From Topomyia yanbarensis (Eukaryota > Arthropoda > Insecta > Diptera > Culicidae), in contig NC_080672.1 in the NCBI RefSeq assembly GCF_030247195.1, positions 308,481,115 through 308,545,114 of the forward strand: a DNA stretch of 64,000 nt, in the 5' to 3' direction. This document shows positions 45,144-56,209 of the stretch, piece after piece. A program made the position numbers and the translations under genes. Position 1 is the stretch's first letter. The number at the start of each line of letters is the position of its first letter. A model generated the notes under the pieces. The model saw only the letters and a list, made by a program, of their open reading frames with translations. It was not told the DNA's origin and ran no database searches.

Positions 45144-46017
45144 TTATGTAGTCACAAAAATCACCGATTTTTTTTTTGTATTTGAGAATTTACTTTCAAA
45201 CTTTATATATTTATCGGATAAAACCAAATTTATACAGCGCTATTCTTAATGCACATTTCCGCATACTACATGTAGAGCACAGTTCATACATTGGATTATT
45301 TATTGGATTGATTATTGATACAACACTCAACACTTTCGCATTACGCTATCCATTAGACGTTCTACAGTAGAGTGACAAGCAAAAATGCTCTATAAATGAC
45401 TAAAAACGTTTCTGGAGGCATTCAGATTTTTGAATGTCAGCATCAATCAGGCGCCTAGTTACACTTCGCTTACCACATGCACAGATTGCCTGCCAAATAA
45501 TTTATTTCGATGCAAATGGCGACATCCCGATCCAGCGTAAATCGATCCGCAGTGAATAAAAAGTAACAAAAACGTGGCTTTACTCAATACGATATTTTTG
45601 TTGTTTCACCGAAATTCCTCCTTATGCTTTAATTTATTTACTATACTGACTATATAATTAAGAATAAAACTAAACGTGGTAGACCTAAATTAGTAAGTTA
45701 GTTACATGAGCAAACTTTAGAATTGTAGAGTGTAGTAATCACTTACTTCAGTTAATGCAACATCAAATAATCCAAACATAAGTAGTATAAATCTATAACC
45801 GAACATTGACATTGATTTTAGTAAAATGGTTCTCTTCGATTCAACTTTCCTCCTATAGAGTTGGATGCGTTTTTAAACATTATCAAAACTTACTCTAATG
45901 CACTGAACGTTATATTTTTTGCAATTTGTAATCTAAACTATGACAATCTGTTAAAATGACACATAAATGATTAGTGTTTAGCGTTTCGGATTCTCATCAG
46001 TAACTAGCACAATCTAC
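45144..46017. other. No gene; possible enhancer-like patch and ribozyme-like motif
   Basis: Bases about 45410-45560 are less AT-rich than their surroundings and contain TAATTTATTTCG, a perfect octamer ATGCAAAT (the POU-domain site) and GTAAATCGATCC. Such a mix of homeodomain and POU sites is what an insect enhancer can look like, but chance is possible. On the minus strand at 45981-46004 there is a hammerhead-like CTGATGA...GAAAC motif (see findings). Confidence 0.3.
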
Positions 46018-47477
46018 TGTAAAATTTATTCCCAAAGGTGGCCGCGTTACTCATGAAGGGGCAAAGAGCTTTAGACGATTTAGACCTCCTTCCTTCTCAA
46101 AACAGTGGAACGCGAAGTCGACCACTACAGTCGGGGTGTTAGCTTGGGAAAGCACCCGCTGCATGCAATGCAACGTACATGTCAGCGGGGAACCCTATTA
46201 CACAATGCTGTCCACAACATTGAAAAAGCTTTCTCGCAAAAACAATCAAGCTTAGGAGTTTTTCATGCTATTGAAGGTGCTTTTGACAACGTGTCCTTCG
46301 AATTCATTTTGGAGGCAGCACGAGATCATGGAGTACCTTCATATATCACGAATTGGATACACGCAATGCTTAGCAATCGTCATCTGTGCTCATCGTTCAG
46401 ACAAGTAGAGATATGGAAACTGAGTGTCTGCGGATGTCCTCAAGGTGGTGTGCTGTCACTATGGAAACTTGTCGTCGATGGCTTGTTCTGGAAACTTAAT
46501 GAGCTTGGGTTTCCGACATATGATTTTACCGATGATTATTGTATAATCATCACCGCAACAAGCCTATGTGTTGTTGAGAAATGGTGTCTTTATGTAGCAA
46601 TATTAGTTAATCCAAATAAAACATCAATGGTGCTTTTCACACAACGAAGAATTACAACCGAAGCTGGTACATTGCAGTTCTTCGACTCTGAAATTATTGT
46701 CGCAAGTTAAGTACGTTGGGGTAATTCTTGAATCAAAACTAAATTGGTCAGCACATATCGATTTCATAATTAAGAGAGCTTCGGCTAATAGAGATGACAT
46801 TTCAGCAAATCCTAGGGACTCAAACCCAAGTACATTCAGTGAATCTACACAACTATTATTAGACCAATACTGGCATACGGGTGTCTTGTTGGAAAGCCGA
46901 GACGGTGCTGGTGTTTATTGTCGTGAAATGAGATTATACCAATCTCATTTGCTTGATAGACACTGTACGTATTCCAGAAATGTTCGCGATTCTGTGTGAC
47001 GTACATTCAGCACTTCAACAGGGAACTTCCGGTAAGAGAATCCATTTATGTTTTGACAAGCTGCCCTGAAAGCACTTAGTTTGGCAGATTCAAAATCGAA
47101 ATTTGTAATCGCATGTCGAACTAAAATCAAACAACTTAGCATTTTAAATGTTAGCCGGTATTACTAAAAGTGTGGTAAAGAGCTATAGTTTAAGCCACAT
47201 TTGAATGACAATATCTCTTTGGGGGGTAGTTGTTCTGTTATCTCAATACCCCCTCGAGGGTGTTGATATATACACTCAGGTCGCAGTGTCTTTTATTACC
47301 TTGGGATTGAAAAATACTTTCGTATTGTCTATGTTTTCTGTGTCGTTATTCTCCGTATCCCTAACCTTACCACTTCCCCAATCCTTCCCACCAGGAAATG
47401 ATGACTAGACAAATCACGGCAAGGAACAAATCTCCGATCAACTTGGGGAACGTACCATTTGAGCCAGTCGCTATTGA
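46018..47477 (+). mobile_element. Loa-like retrotransposon, internally deleted copy
   Basis: The match starts in the RT (KFIPKGG at 46020) and continues through a 201-codon frame (46105-46710): EREVDHYSRGVSLGKHPLHA, LGVFHAIEGAFDNVSFEFIL (motif A), CGCPQGGVLS (motif B) and FPTYDFTDDYCIII (motif C, TDDY in place of ADDY). The next frame reads VKYVGVILESKLNWSAHIDF. Then an internal deletion leads to RDGAGVYCREMRLYQSH, an RNase H piece, and a 3' UTR like that of the copy at 24882-25101. Its 3' end at about 47486 is hit by the foldback element at 47487. It is clearly a relative of the 19.9-25.1 kb copy. Confidence 0.82.
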
Positions 47478-47486
47478 TTCCTGAAC

Positions 47487-49430
47487 GAGTGCGCGACGTT
47501 AGACTTAAATACGTTAGGTCATTTGGCATACATACGTTAGGCATAAGTACGTTGGGCATAATGGACGTTAGGTATAACGGACGATTGGCATAATATACGT
47601 TAGGCACAATAGACGATTAGCATAATGTACGTTAGGCATAATAGACGATAGGCATAATTCATAAAAATATAAAAGTTCTTGCAAGGTTCTTTTTTCCTTT
47701 TTTATTTTGACTATGTTAGCCACATTTTTTTTTCATTTTAACAACATTCAATCCGACGTTCCCACGGTAAAGATGGAAAAGTCTGTCTTTACCAGGAGGC
47801 ATGTTGGTGGACTTGAGTGACTCGTAGTTATGCTGCCTAAGCTCGACTCCCATCAACAAAAGACAAAAGTTAAGCCCGTAGGGTATTAAGCCTGTTCTAA
47901 TAACCCTGCCACTTCTAGTTTTCTGATCTGTATACTTCACATCCTTGCTCTCACTTGAGTACTATGGCTCTAATTTCCATAACTTCCCTATCCAGTAATC
48001 TCTAGCTAATTGAATGCCGTTAAAATGTAAAAAAGTTCTCGCAAGGCTTTCTTTATTGTAGAGATTTTAACCTTACGCTCGTGTTTTCGGGTTAAAAAAA
48101 ACTTCGCTTTACTATGCCATACCTTCGTATAACTTTAACAAGAGACTGCAAAATGAAAAATAAAATAGAATTTTTTTACTTTTTCCGTGGGTGCGCTGGA
48201 TGTTCTCTTCATTTAAATGAACAGTTTTTGTTCAAGCACTTTTCAAGCCTATTAGATGTATTCCCAATACAATTGTATTGAAATATTAAGAAATAAAGCA
48301 AAATAATGAACAAACATTAAGCTTTGGAACCTATGAAAACTTGCAGTGTTGCGGACAGTATCGCATTATGTTTCATTTGGGACGTCACAGTACATGAAGA
48401 AGCTCTCCCTCGTATCAGACAGTTTCCGTAGTTCTATCTTTGATGGCCTCAAGAATATAATCGTTTAGCTGAGTAATATGGGATATAATCAATATAGAAG
48501 CAGCAATGCTCGTATATTCATTGAATAAATAATAAAATGCATCATTCTTTCTTTCATGAGCTGTTCTTCAAGGCATATATTTTCTTTTTGGACATTTGCA
48601 CCATGCATGTATGTAAGAACTAATCTACGTCAATGTCTTAACATACCTGCTAACATAAATTCGCGAAAAAAATATATGGAGCAAAATGTGACAAATATAA
48701 CCATATGATACCCCACATAGATTTTAGTTTTATCACAATTTTATTATTTTCCAATATTTTCCATTCTAAACATAAACTGGATTATTGTGATTTTATCAAT
48801 TTATCAATATGCTAAATATATCGTTCAACTTGTTTTGGAAACATATTAACTGATATGGAACTTTTTACATTAAAATTGATGCTGCCCCTGATGTTTTGTA
48901 CTCCACCAAGTCTAGTAAGAGGTTCTGAAATACCAAAAATCATCAATTTTCTCCATCGTGAAATTGAACAAAAAGTAAAACTAACGTTGAAAAATTTACC
49001 TGATTGGAGTTCAGTTCACTTCTTCCATGATCACTTCTGCTAGTTCGCACAGGAAATTTACTTAAATTGCGTTTCACGATTCATTATCTCATCACTTAAG
49101 GGTTATGTGTAAATCCGATAGGTTCAACAGGATGTCAGATGTGGTTTACAGGTACCACGTGATGTCTTTCGAAAGGTGAAATTTATTCGTTTACGTGAAC
49201 CATCACTTAAAATCAAGGTGATTAATTTGTCGAGTGTAATTCCACATCAAAAAAATCAAACCACCTGAGGCCATCACTCCCGAAAAATAAGTCCCTCTAA
49301 GTGATACATAATAATTTATGCCAAATGTCCATTATACCAATCGTCCATTATGCCTAACGTCCATTATACCTAACGTACGTATGCCAAACGTCCGTATGCC
49401 TAACATATTCATGCCTAATGGGGTACACCC
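47487..49430. mobile_element. Foldback element with terminal TTAGGCATAATGGACG subrepeats
   Basis: The left end (47498-47660) is an array of about 16-18-bp units of the type ACGTTAGGCATAATGG. The right end (49318-49424) is the same array inverted (CCATTATGCCTAACGT). The whole is flanked by a 9-bp direct repeat TTCCTGAAC (47478-47486 and 49431-49439). Nine-base duplications occur with foldback and Mutator-type elements. The interior (about 1.6 kb) has no recognisable frame; at about 48056-48100 it includes a phrase distantly like the SINE tail. The element sits at the very 3' end of the Loa-like copy. Confidence 0.82.
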
Positions 49431-49439
49431 TTCCTGAAC

Positions 49440-50646
49440 TATCTCTGTTTATACCACTGCAATTGTAGGGGTCCCTCAGTTTAATGGTGCCCGGGGGTCT
49501 CGAGTAGTCATAAAATCGTCATAATTATCAAATATTGCAAAATTTGTTATCGTCGTGCGGGGTATCTTTGCGCACTTTTTATCAATTTTTCAATTTTGAC
49601 GAATTATAACTCCTTTAATAATCGATGGATTTGTGTCATATCAGCACAGATTTATCGTCATCGTGTATGTATTATATATGCCAAATATGAGCAGAATTGG
49701 TTTACACCTAAAAAAGTTATTCATATAGCGTTCAAAAATATTTTTTGTGGACTAGCTTGGGCCTACTTTGCACACTTATTGAATTCGATATAAAATAAAA
49801 ATTAACCAGAGTTATTTACTTTCAATGAAATATCATTTATTTATACTGATATCAGAGGCTTTTTCAACAATAAAGCATTTATCGCATTTTCTAAAATAAG
49901 GGATTCATTTTAATTCAACATTTACAACGTTACTTGCCAGAAAAACTTGAGTGGGTTGAGACTGCATATTGTTTTTCGTATAGAAAAAAGGAAAATGATA
50001 AAAAATGGCAATATCAGTATATTTCTAGTATGTTTAGTATGGCAATATCAGTATATTTCTAGCACCGCACGACAGTAAGTGAATAGGGATGTCCTAAATT
50101 GGTGAATGAAACCCTCAAAATTCAAGCAATATGAATCTAAAAAAAACTTCAATGTATATCAAACACTAATACTAAATCCTGAATGGTACCCTTAATATTT
50201 GTACACTTTATTTCTTCGAGGAGAAATGAACCATATTCTGCGGCAAAAAATGAAACCGATTTCACCATTGGAGCATAAGTAAGCTGCTCTGGCTCACAGA
50301 TTCAAACAGACAGGGTGACGATAGCAAGCCCGATTTGAAAAGAACCTCCACCCGACATATGCCATTTCGTCTAATATGGACAGAGTTCTACCAATCGTCC
50401 ACGTCATTCTGTCAGAACAAGGCGTTCATTCGTCAATCGTACCTACTACCGGGCCGTAGACATTGGCACAGAAACCCACTGACCCTGGCAACGTTTCAGT
50501 TCTAACCAGATGCCTCTGCCTACTATATACTATATACTTTACTATATGTACTCGCATGAAGGTAGCAACTCGGCTGCTGATCGTGCTGCTGACTACGACT
50601 ATACGATAATAGCCAGTAAGCTATAGGTGCATCTACTATCTACTAG
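49440..50646. other. No recognised gene
   Basis: AT-rich sequence with one short direct duplication (GGCAATATCAGTATATTTCTAG at about 50008 and 50041). Bases 50290-50600 are more balanced in composition and unique. No frame is convincing. Confidence 0.4.
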
Positions 50647-50865
50647 TACACTCAGGTTTTTTTTTACGCGGGGGATACAGACCGCGTAAATGAAAACCGC
50701 GTAAATGAAAACCGCGTAAATTTCAAAATCCGCGTAAATGAAAACCGCGTAAATTTCAAAATCCGCGTAAATGAAAACCGCGTAAATTTCAAAATCCGCG
50801 TAAAAAAAAACCGCGTAAAAAAATACCGCGCAAAAAAAAACCGCGTAAAAAAAAATTTGAGTGTA
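50647..50865. mobile_element. Small element made of CCGCGTAAA tandem repeats
   Basis: The ends TACACTCAGGTTTTTTTTTACGCG and AAATTTGAGTGTA are inverted, and TA lies at both borders. Between them runs a tandem array: units of about 33 bp (CCGCGTAAATGAAAA plus CCGCGTAAATTTCAAAAT), which decay rightwards into 14-16-bp CCGCGTAAAAAAAA units. About ten CCGCGTAAA/CGCGTAAA cores occur in 220 bp. The minus-strand frames reading FIYADFEIYAVF are translations of this array. Confidence 0.82.
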
Positions 50866-51339
50866 TAATGGGTACTTATTTGCTTTCCTTGGTTGAGGTG
50901 GCAAAGCGCGGTCAGCCTAGGAAAAATGGCCAGCGGTAGCTCGGTGAGCGAATCAGAAATTGCACGCATGGCATTCATATTGGCGCTGTAATGGCGTATT
51001 ACCGAAACTTGAGTCAATCTGCTGGATGTGTAACTCAGCTGTATGAATAGGCGATTTCGAGGGGTAAAAAATGGGTGCTAATAATGGTACGGTGATGTTT
51101 GCTCATGTTTCTTCATTAATTGATGGAGCAAAGACAAGAGTAATTTCAATTTTCACTGACTTTTTTGAGATACCCATGGAATTGATGGATTAAACAAATT
51201 CAGAACGAATTAGAACCACATTGGGTGACCAAAAGGCCAAACGGTTCCATCGAATGCACACTATAAAGCAGTCAAAGCTTGGGAAACAGTAAAGTGCGGT
51301 TCAACTTCCCAGACAGTTGGGCTCGGCATCATTTAAAGT
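50866..51339. other. No recognised feature
   Basis: Unique sequence of mixed composition between the CCGCGTAAA element and the GC-rich block. No frame or repeat could be supported. Confidence 0.4.
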
Positions 51340-52150
51340 AAATTGCAAATTGAAATCTTAACTTTGTGGTGTCCCACCACATCTTCGAAGACTGAGCCGT
51401 TCGTTCAGAGAAAACTGTTGCTGCTCGCCGGAGAAGATCACAGCGAAACAAACCAGTGCTGGTGTAATCCGCCGGACAAACAACAAGAGACACACAAAAA
51501 ATAAAAGAAACGAAATAATGCAATTTATTCACTCGGTACGGTTGACCATGACATAAATTGAACATTGTGTGTAATGTTGTGCTCGGTGCTCTCAGTGCGC
51601 TCGGCCCCACCAGGCACTGGCGCTGTTGCACTGTTGCTGCCACTCCGATGAGCATCATTTTCACACACAACCGACCCGGCGACAGCCCCCGAACGCGGCG
51701 GCATGAATTAGTCCGTATTTGGAGCTGTAAGACCTCCAATCCGTTCTCGCTCTAGATGGCGTCGAAACAAAGAGTAAATGCATAAATTTCAATACATCCG
51801 GCCATTCGGGACCAATAATGGGCGCTGGTGCTGTGCATATTTATCTCCCTCCCTTCCCCCTTGTGTGAGTGGCATCCAGCATCGCCACCGACCCGTCGGA
51901 TCCATCGAGAACAAACAGACAGACCCAGACCTAGCACACTCGGAAATGTGTTTTGGCCCTGAGATTCTTGTGCGCGCCAGTCTGCCCAAGCTGCCACACT
52001 GTCTCAGGAATCACATCCCAGAGCCTCTGAAACATTGTACCCCCCCAGCAAACACACACACACACGACACCTCATCCGTCGGGGAGATTTCTGCTGTCGG
52101 AGAACCTATGGTGCGACTTGCTTGTACCTAGTCTTGCGAGGAGTCAATTC
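51340..52150. other. GC-rich unique block, possible host regulatory or exonic region
   Basis: This is the longest clearly non-repetitive GC-rich block in the right half. Frames of 117 and 136 codons overlap on opposite strands, which argues for composition rather than coding. It contains a CACACACACACACA run (52050-52066) and an AT-rich core with ATGCATAAATTTCAATA at 51778-51794 inside GC-rich flanks, as in some insect enhancers. I recognise no protein. Confidence 0.35.
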
Positions 52151-52611
52151 TCCGGTGACAAGCGCAAACACATTGTTGTTAACAGTTTGACGCTGACTAT
52201 GCCTCCGGAGAGAACGATAACAAACGCTTTCTTCGTTGTCGTGATTTTTTTCGTTTTTTGCACATGACGCTAACAACATTATATTTGCCCATAATTGAGA
52301 ATAAATTGACTTGATTAATTGACTTTGCTCGTTCATACCGGATTGGTATTGAATCAGCGAGGAGTATAAGATTTACTTCGTAGGAAGTTTTGTGCTTTAG
52401 GATGAGTTCCCAGAGAAATTTCGCAAACGTAAACAGAATAGCTTGTCCCGTTTCCAAATTGTTTATTGATCAATACTGGCGCCGAACGGGAATCTGCAGG
52501 CACAAAAGAAAGAGATATTAGTCCGACACTTATTGTTGCTGTTGGCATGTATTTATTTCTTGTTTGAGTGAGTTGAGTTCCGTTACGATTCAACGACACT
52601 GGTATATTAAA
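52151..52611. other. No recognised gene
   Basis: Mixed-composition sequence leading into the microsatellite-associated element. Overlapping short minus-strand frames (52106-52599) show no known motif. Confidence 0.4.
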
Positions 52612-52870
52612 AATGTCGAATGCAAAAATCTATCTATCTATCTATCTACATATCTAAAAGTCAATGTTTGTATGTATATGATTTATGGACTCCCAAACGG
52701 CTTAACCGATTGCCGATTTATACAGAGTAGGCATTTGTTATGGAGCATGTTTTTGTGCTATTGGTTGGAGATTATTACCTGCCCGCCATATGGCGCTTCG
52801 GAACAAATTGGGTTTTCCTCCTATTCGTTGAAAGTCGCAGCAACGCGCGATGGGTATTATTTAGTATATT
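52612..52870 (-). repeat. Microsatellite-associated element, copy 2
   Basis: The plus strand starts with a CTAT tetranucleotide run (52629-52652) and then carries the reverse complement of the leader at 3699-3905: TATGGACTCCCAAACGGCTT, then TGCCCGCCATATGGCGCT, and finally GCAACGCGCGATGGGTATTA. So this is the same element inverted, with a much shorter microsatellite of the (GATA)n type and no long (TA)n. Confidence 0.8.
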
Positions 52871-53365
52871 ATAATATTCAACATCTCAAATCAATAGATT
52901 TCGCAAACAATAAGCATTAATTAGTACAGATCGGATTTCATCTTAGCACACTTATCGATTCGGTGAAACTGCACGACCAAAGCACGACAAAAATTTAAAA
53001 ATAATCGCCCTACCATGCAACCGGAATGTTCAAGCACCAAATTTTCTATTAACGCTGATAGGGTGATGAGCCCATTTTCGTCATGTTTCTATTATCACCC
53101 TACCCATTTGAAGCCGTTGGTTAGAGTAGGCCGAGGAATTAATGAATTAGTGAGGCACCCTGCTTAGCATGGTGAAAATAGGCACTTTAGCTTAAATGGT
53201 ATTTGTTTTGTCATTCCATAAGAAGAAAAGCTTGTAGCCCATGAGTTTGTACATTACTCTGCGGGATATAGCTAAATACGAAAAAAACTCAATTTTCAAA
53301 ATTATTACTTAAGTCTTTTCTAGCTCAGTGAGTCTGATATGGTGACCAACATCACAATTTCTTTA
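52871..53365. other. No recognised gene
   Basis: Ordinary sequence between the microsatellite-associated element and foldback copy 2. No frame, repeat or signal could be supported. Confidence 0.4.
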
Positions 53366-56042
53366 ACAGTTATGTGTCCAACAAATAAAACACCTTTAAC
53401 AGGCCAACGTGGGTACTAGGGTGTCCCAAAATGACATCATGTTAAAAAAGTCATCGGGCTCACTTCCTAAATTAAAGGTTGGGGTATTAGAACCACTTTC
53501 TTCTTCGGAGTGAATCTGATAAAACGCTTCCTACTAGTGGCGAATTTTGATTTTTTGAAAAATGGGCCGATTTTGGATAAAATTTCAAATTTATGCCTGT
53601 TGAAGTGGTCCCGAGCTGTCTTAGATTTTTTCAGCATTTTTTTTATTTTTCTGGAGATACAAATGGAGAAGTTTGGTTAGTTAGTTTGTACAAATCTTGA
53701 ATTATAAGAGCGGCAGAGCCATTAAAACTTAATAAAAAGTGAAATTTTTGGTGTTTTTCAGTATTTTTTTCTTCAAAACTGGGTATCTACAAAATTTTAA
53801 AAGTAAAGAAAATACTTTATATAGTTGAGCCGAATACAGGATCGTAATTTTGCTGAAGAAAGTGTATAGCTACGGTTAATGGGGTATGAGTTCTTTAAAT
53901 ATTTGTTAGACAACCTTTGACATTTTTAGCAATTCATCAAAAATAATGCTGTTCCAAAAAAATAAATCAGTTCAAATGTACTTTGACCACAAATTGTTTT
54001 TCGGAAAATAGAAAGAAAATGATGAAAAATGACGTTTTTTGTACGTCTTTAGTATGCCAAGACGAGGTTTAATGAGCATCTGATGATTTTTTTTGTAATT
54101 ATAAAAATAATGATAACTTTGCTAATGACGCCAAGTCTCTAATTATTTTTAAAGTTAATTCTCCATAATTACTTCTAGTAGGCATCTTCAACAAAATAAT
54201 TGTGTCAGAAGATGCGCTGTATTCTGTTGTAAAAAGTTTTCGAGGATATTTGCCCCAAATTCGACTATTTCGGAATTATGTGATCTGTGACAATAAATAT
54301 CAATAAACTCACCTCACTCTTCGGCATTTTTCTTCACTTTAAAGTTCCTAACATGGAAATAAGACCTTATATACAAAATGTGAATACGCCAATCAATTCA
54401 GTCTTCAAATATACGCCATAACATGCCCTTAACTCAACATATTTGTTTAATTTTAGTGATTTTCAAACCCGCTAGGTGGCTGTTAGTGTACAAAATAATT
54501 AAAAAAAAAAATCGTCAGATGCTCATAAAAACCGATTCTGATGTACTAGAGACAAGCGAAAAACGACATTTTCCATCATTTTCCTTCTATTTTCCGAAAA
54601 ATAATATGCGGACCAAGCATACTTCAGTTGTTTTATTTTGTAGAACAGAGTTATTTTTGATGAATATCATAAAATGTCAAAAGGTTACCTAACAAAAACT
54701 TAAATAACTCATGCCACATTGGCCGCAGCTATACACTTTTTTCAGTAAAATTACGCTCCTGTATTCGGCTCAACTATATAAAGTATTTTCTTTACCTTTA
54801 AAATTTTGTAGATACCCAGTTTTGAAGAAAAACTACTGAAAAACAACAAAAATTTCACTTTTTACTAAGTTTTAATGGCTCTGCCGCTCTTATAATTCAA
54901 AATTTGTACAAACTAACTAACCAAACTTCTCCATTAGGACATTCAGAAAATAAAAAAATGCTAAAAATAATCTAAGGTCGTTCAGGAGCACTTCAAGAGG
55001 CACGCATGAGAAATTTTACCCAAAATCGGCCCATTCTTCAATAAAAAAAATTCGCCACCAGTAAGGAGCATTTTAGCAAATTCACTCCGAAGAAGAAAGT
55101 GGTTCTAATACCCTAACCTTTCATTTAAGAAGTGAGCCCGATGACTTTTTCAACATGATGTCATTTTGGGACACCCTAGTGGGTACCCGGGTACCCACAA
55201 ATTGAAATGCTTATAACTGTGGCTTCCTTCAACCGATTTGGACACTTTTAGATGTTTTGAATTCAGGAACTCGTCCACTTTTTGATTTTGCAAAATTGAA
55301 CTGGATTAATGCATCTTATTCTTGGTAATCCGGATTTTCCGGAGCAATGTTCCAGTACTAGGAAATGATTTGTAAATTTTAATAATGTCCTAGCAATATG
55401 AGTATCAAAACTCTTCAAATTGTCTCGGAAGTATGTTATTTATTGTTACGGGACCCTATGGCAATTTGAAAAATGGAACTGGAATGGAATGGCCACTCAC
55501 GGCCCCACGGGAACCTGCTCCGGAATGTCCGTTCCGGGGTCAAATCACCAAATGGTTCCAAAACTACGAGATACAGCCTACTGATGAGATTCCAAGAATT
55601 TTGATACCCATATTGCTAGTATTCCATTGAAGTTCACAAATAGTATCCCATCAGTGGAACCTGCTTCCGGAAATCCGGATTCCCGGGAACCGTATGAAGT
55701 AACCCGATTCATTTTTACCAAGTCTAAAAGTGGATGAGTTTCTGAATCCAAAACACCCAAAAGTGTCGAAATCGGTTGGAAATTGCCTTAGTTATTGACA
55801 TTTCAGTTTTGTGGGTACCCGGGTACCCACATCGGCCTGTTACGTCGTAAAAAAATTCAGAAGCCCCTCCTCACCCCCCCCCCCCCCCTTACTATATCAA
55901 TAATATTATTAACCCAAAAGCTTGACTTAGTGAAGTTCTAAGATGTCACAAACTTTCAATTTCCAGCTATAGGCAAAACATGGGAATTTAATTAATTGAA
56001 ACTTAAAATGGTACCCGGGTACCGCGTTGGACACACAACGGT
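53366..56042 (-). mobile_element. Foldback element F, copy 2, split by a hAT-like hairpin
   Basis: It begins ACAGTTATGTGTCCAAC and ends TTGGACACACAACGGT, flanked by TA (53364-53365 and 56043-56044). It is the inverse of copy 1 at 40492-41393. After removing the nested hairpin (53417-55178) and one 8-bp duplication it is about 907 bp, matching copy 1's 902 bp. GGGTACCCGGGTACCC palindromes occur at about 55181, 55815 and 56011. A C14 run at about 55875-55888 replaces a mixed purine stretch of copy 1. Confidence 0.88.
53417..55178. mobile_element. hAT-like hairpin element inside foldback copy 2
   Basis: TAGGGTGTCCCAAAATGACA at the left and TGTCATTTTGGGACACCCTA at the right start arms of about 690 bp that pair along their length with an unpaired centre of about 350 bp (about 54110-54470). 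A perfect 8-bp duplication GTGGGTAC (53409-53416 and 55179-55186) is typical of hAT. Shared arm phrases include AATACTTTATATAGTTGAGC and TTAAAACTTAATAAAAAGTG. There is no coding capacity. A CCGATTCTGA...AGAGACAAGCG phrase in the right arm also occurs within hAT-like element B near 10290. Confidence 0.88.
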
Positions 56043-56044
56043 TA

Positions 56045-56208
56045 AGTAAACCGTTTACGAAAATCTCAACGCTCCTGAAATCATGAAATTATTTGTGCTT
56101 CCATAAAACTACTTCACGTCAAAGTGGCGTTTCACACAAACGTTTGGTGGGATTCCTGTGGTTGTGTCCAAAATATGTTTAAATTTTTATGAAAATAGAT
56201 CATGTATT
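56045..56208 (-). repeat. Possible GTTCATGA-rich element fragment
   Basis: CCGTTTACGAAAATCTCAAC and CTCCTGAAATCATGAAATTA resemble stretches of the GTTCATGA-rich element (for example about 16280-16320). The match is short and diverged. It may be continuous with the fragment at 57662-57880, now separated by the element at 56210-57636. Confidence 0.4.
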
Positions 56209-56209
56209 A

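Noticed and set aside
50599..51017. Minus-strand frames with FIYADFEIYAVF repeats
   Set aside because: They translate the CCGCGTAAA array and continue into unrelated sequence.
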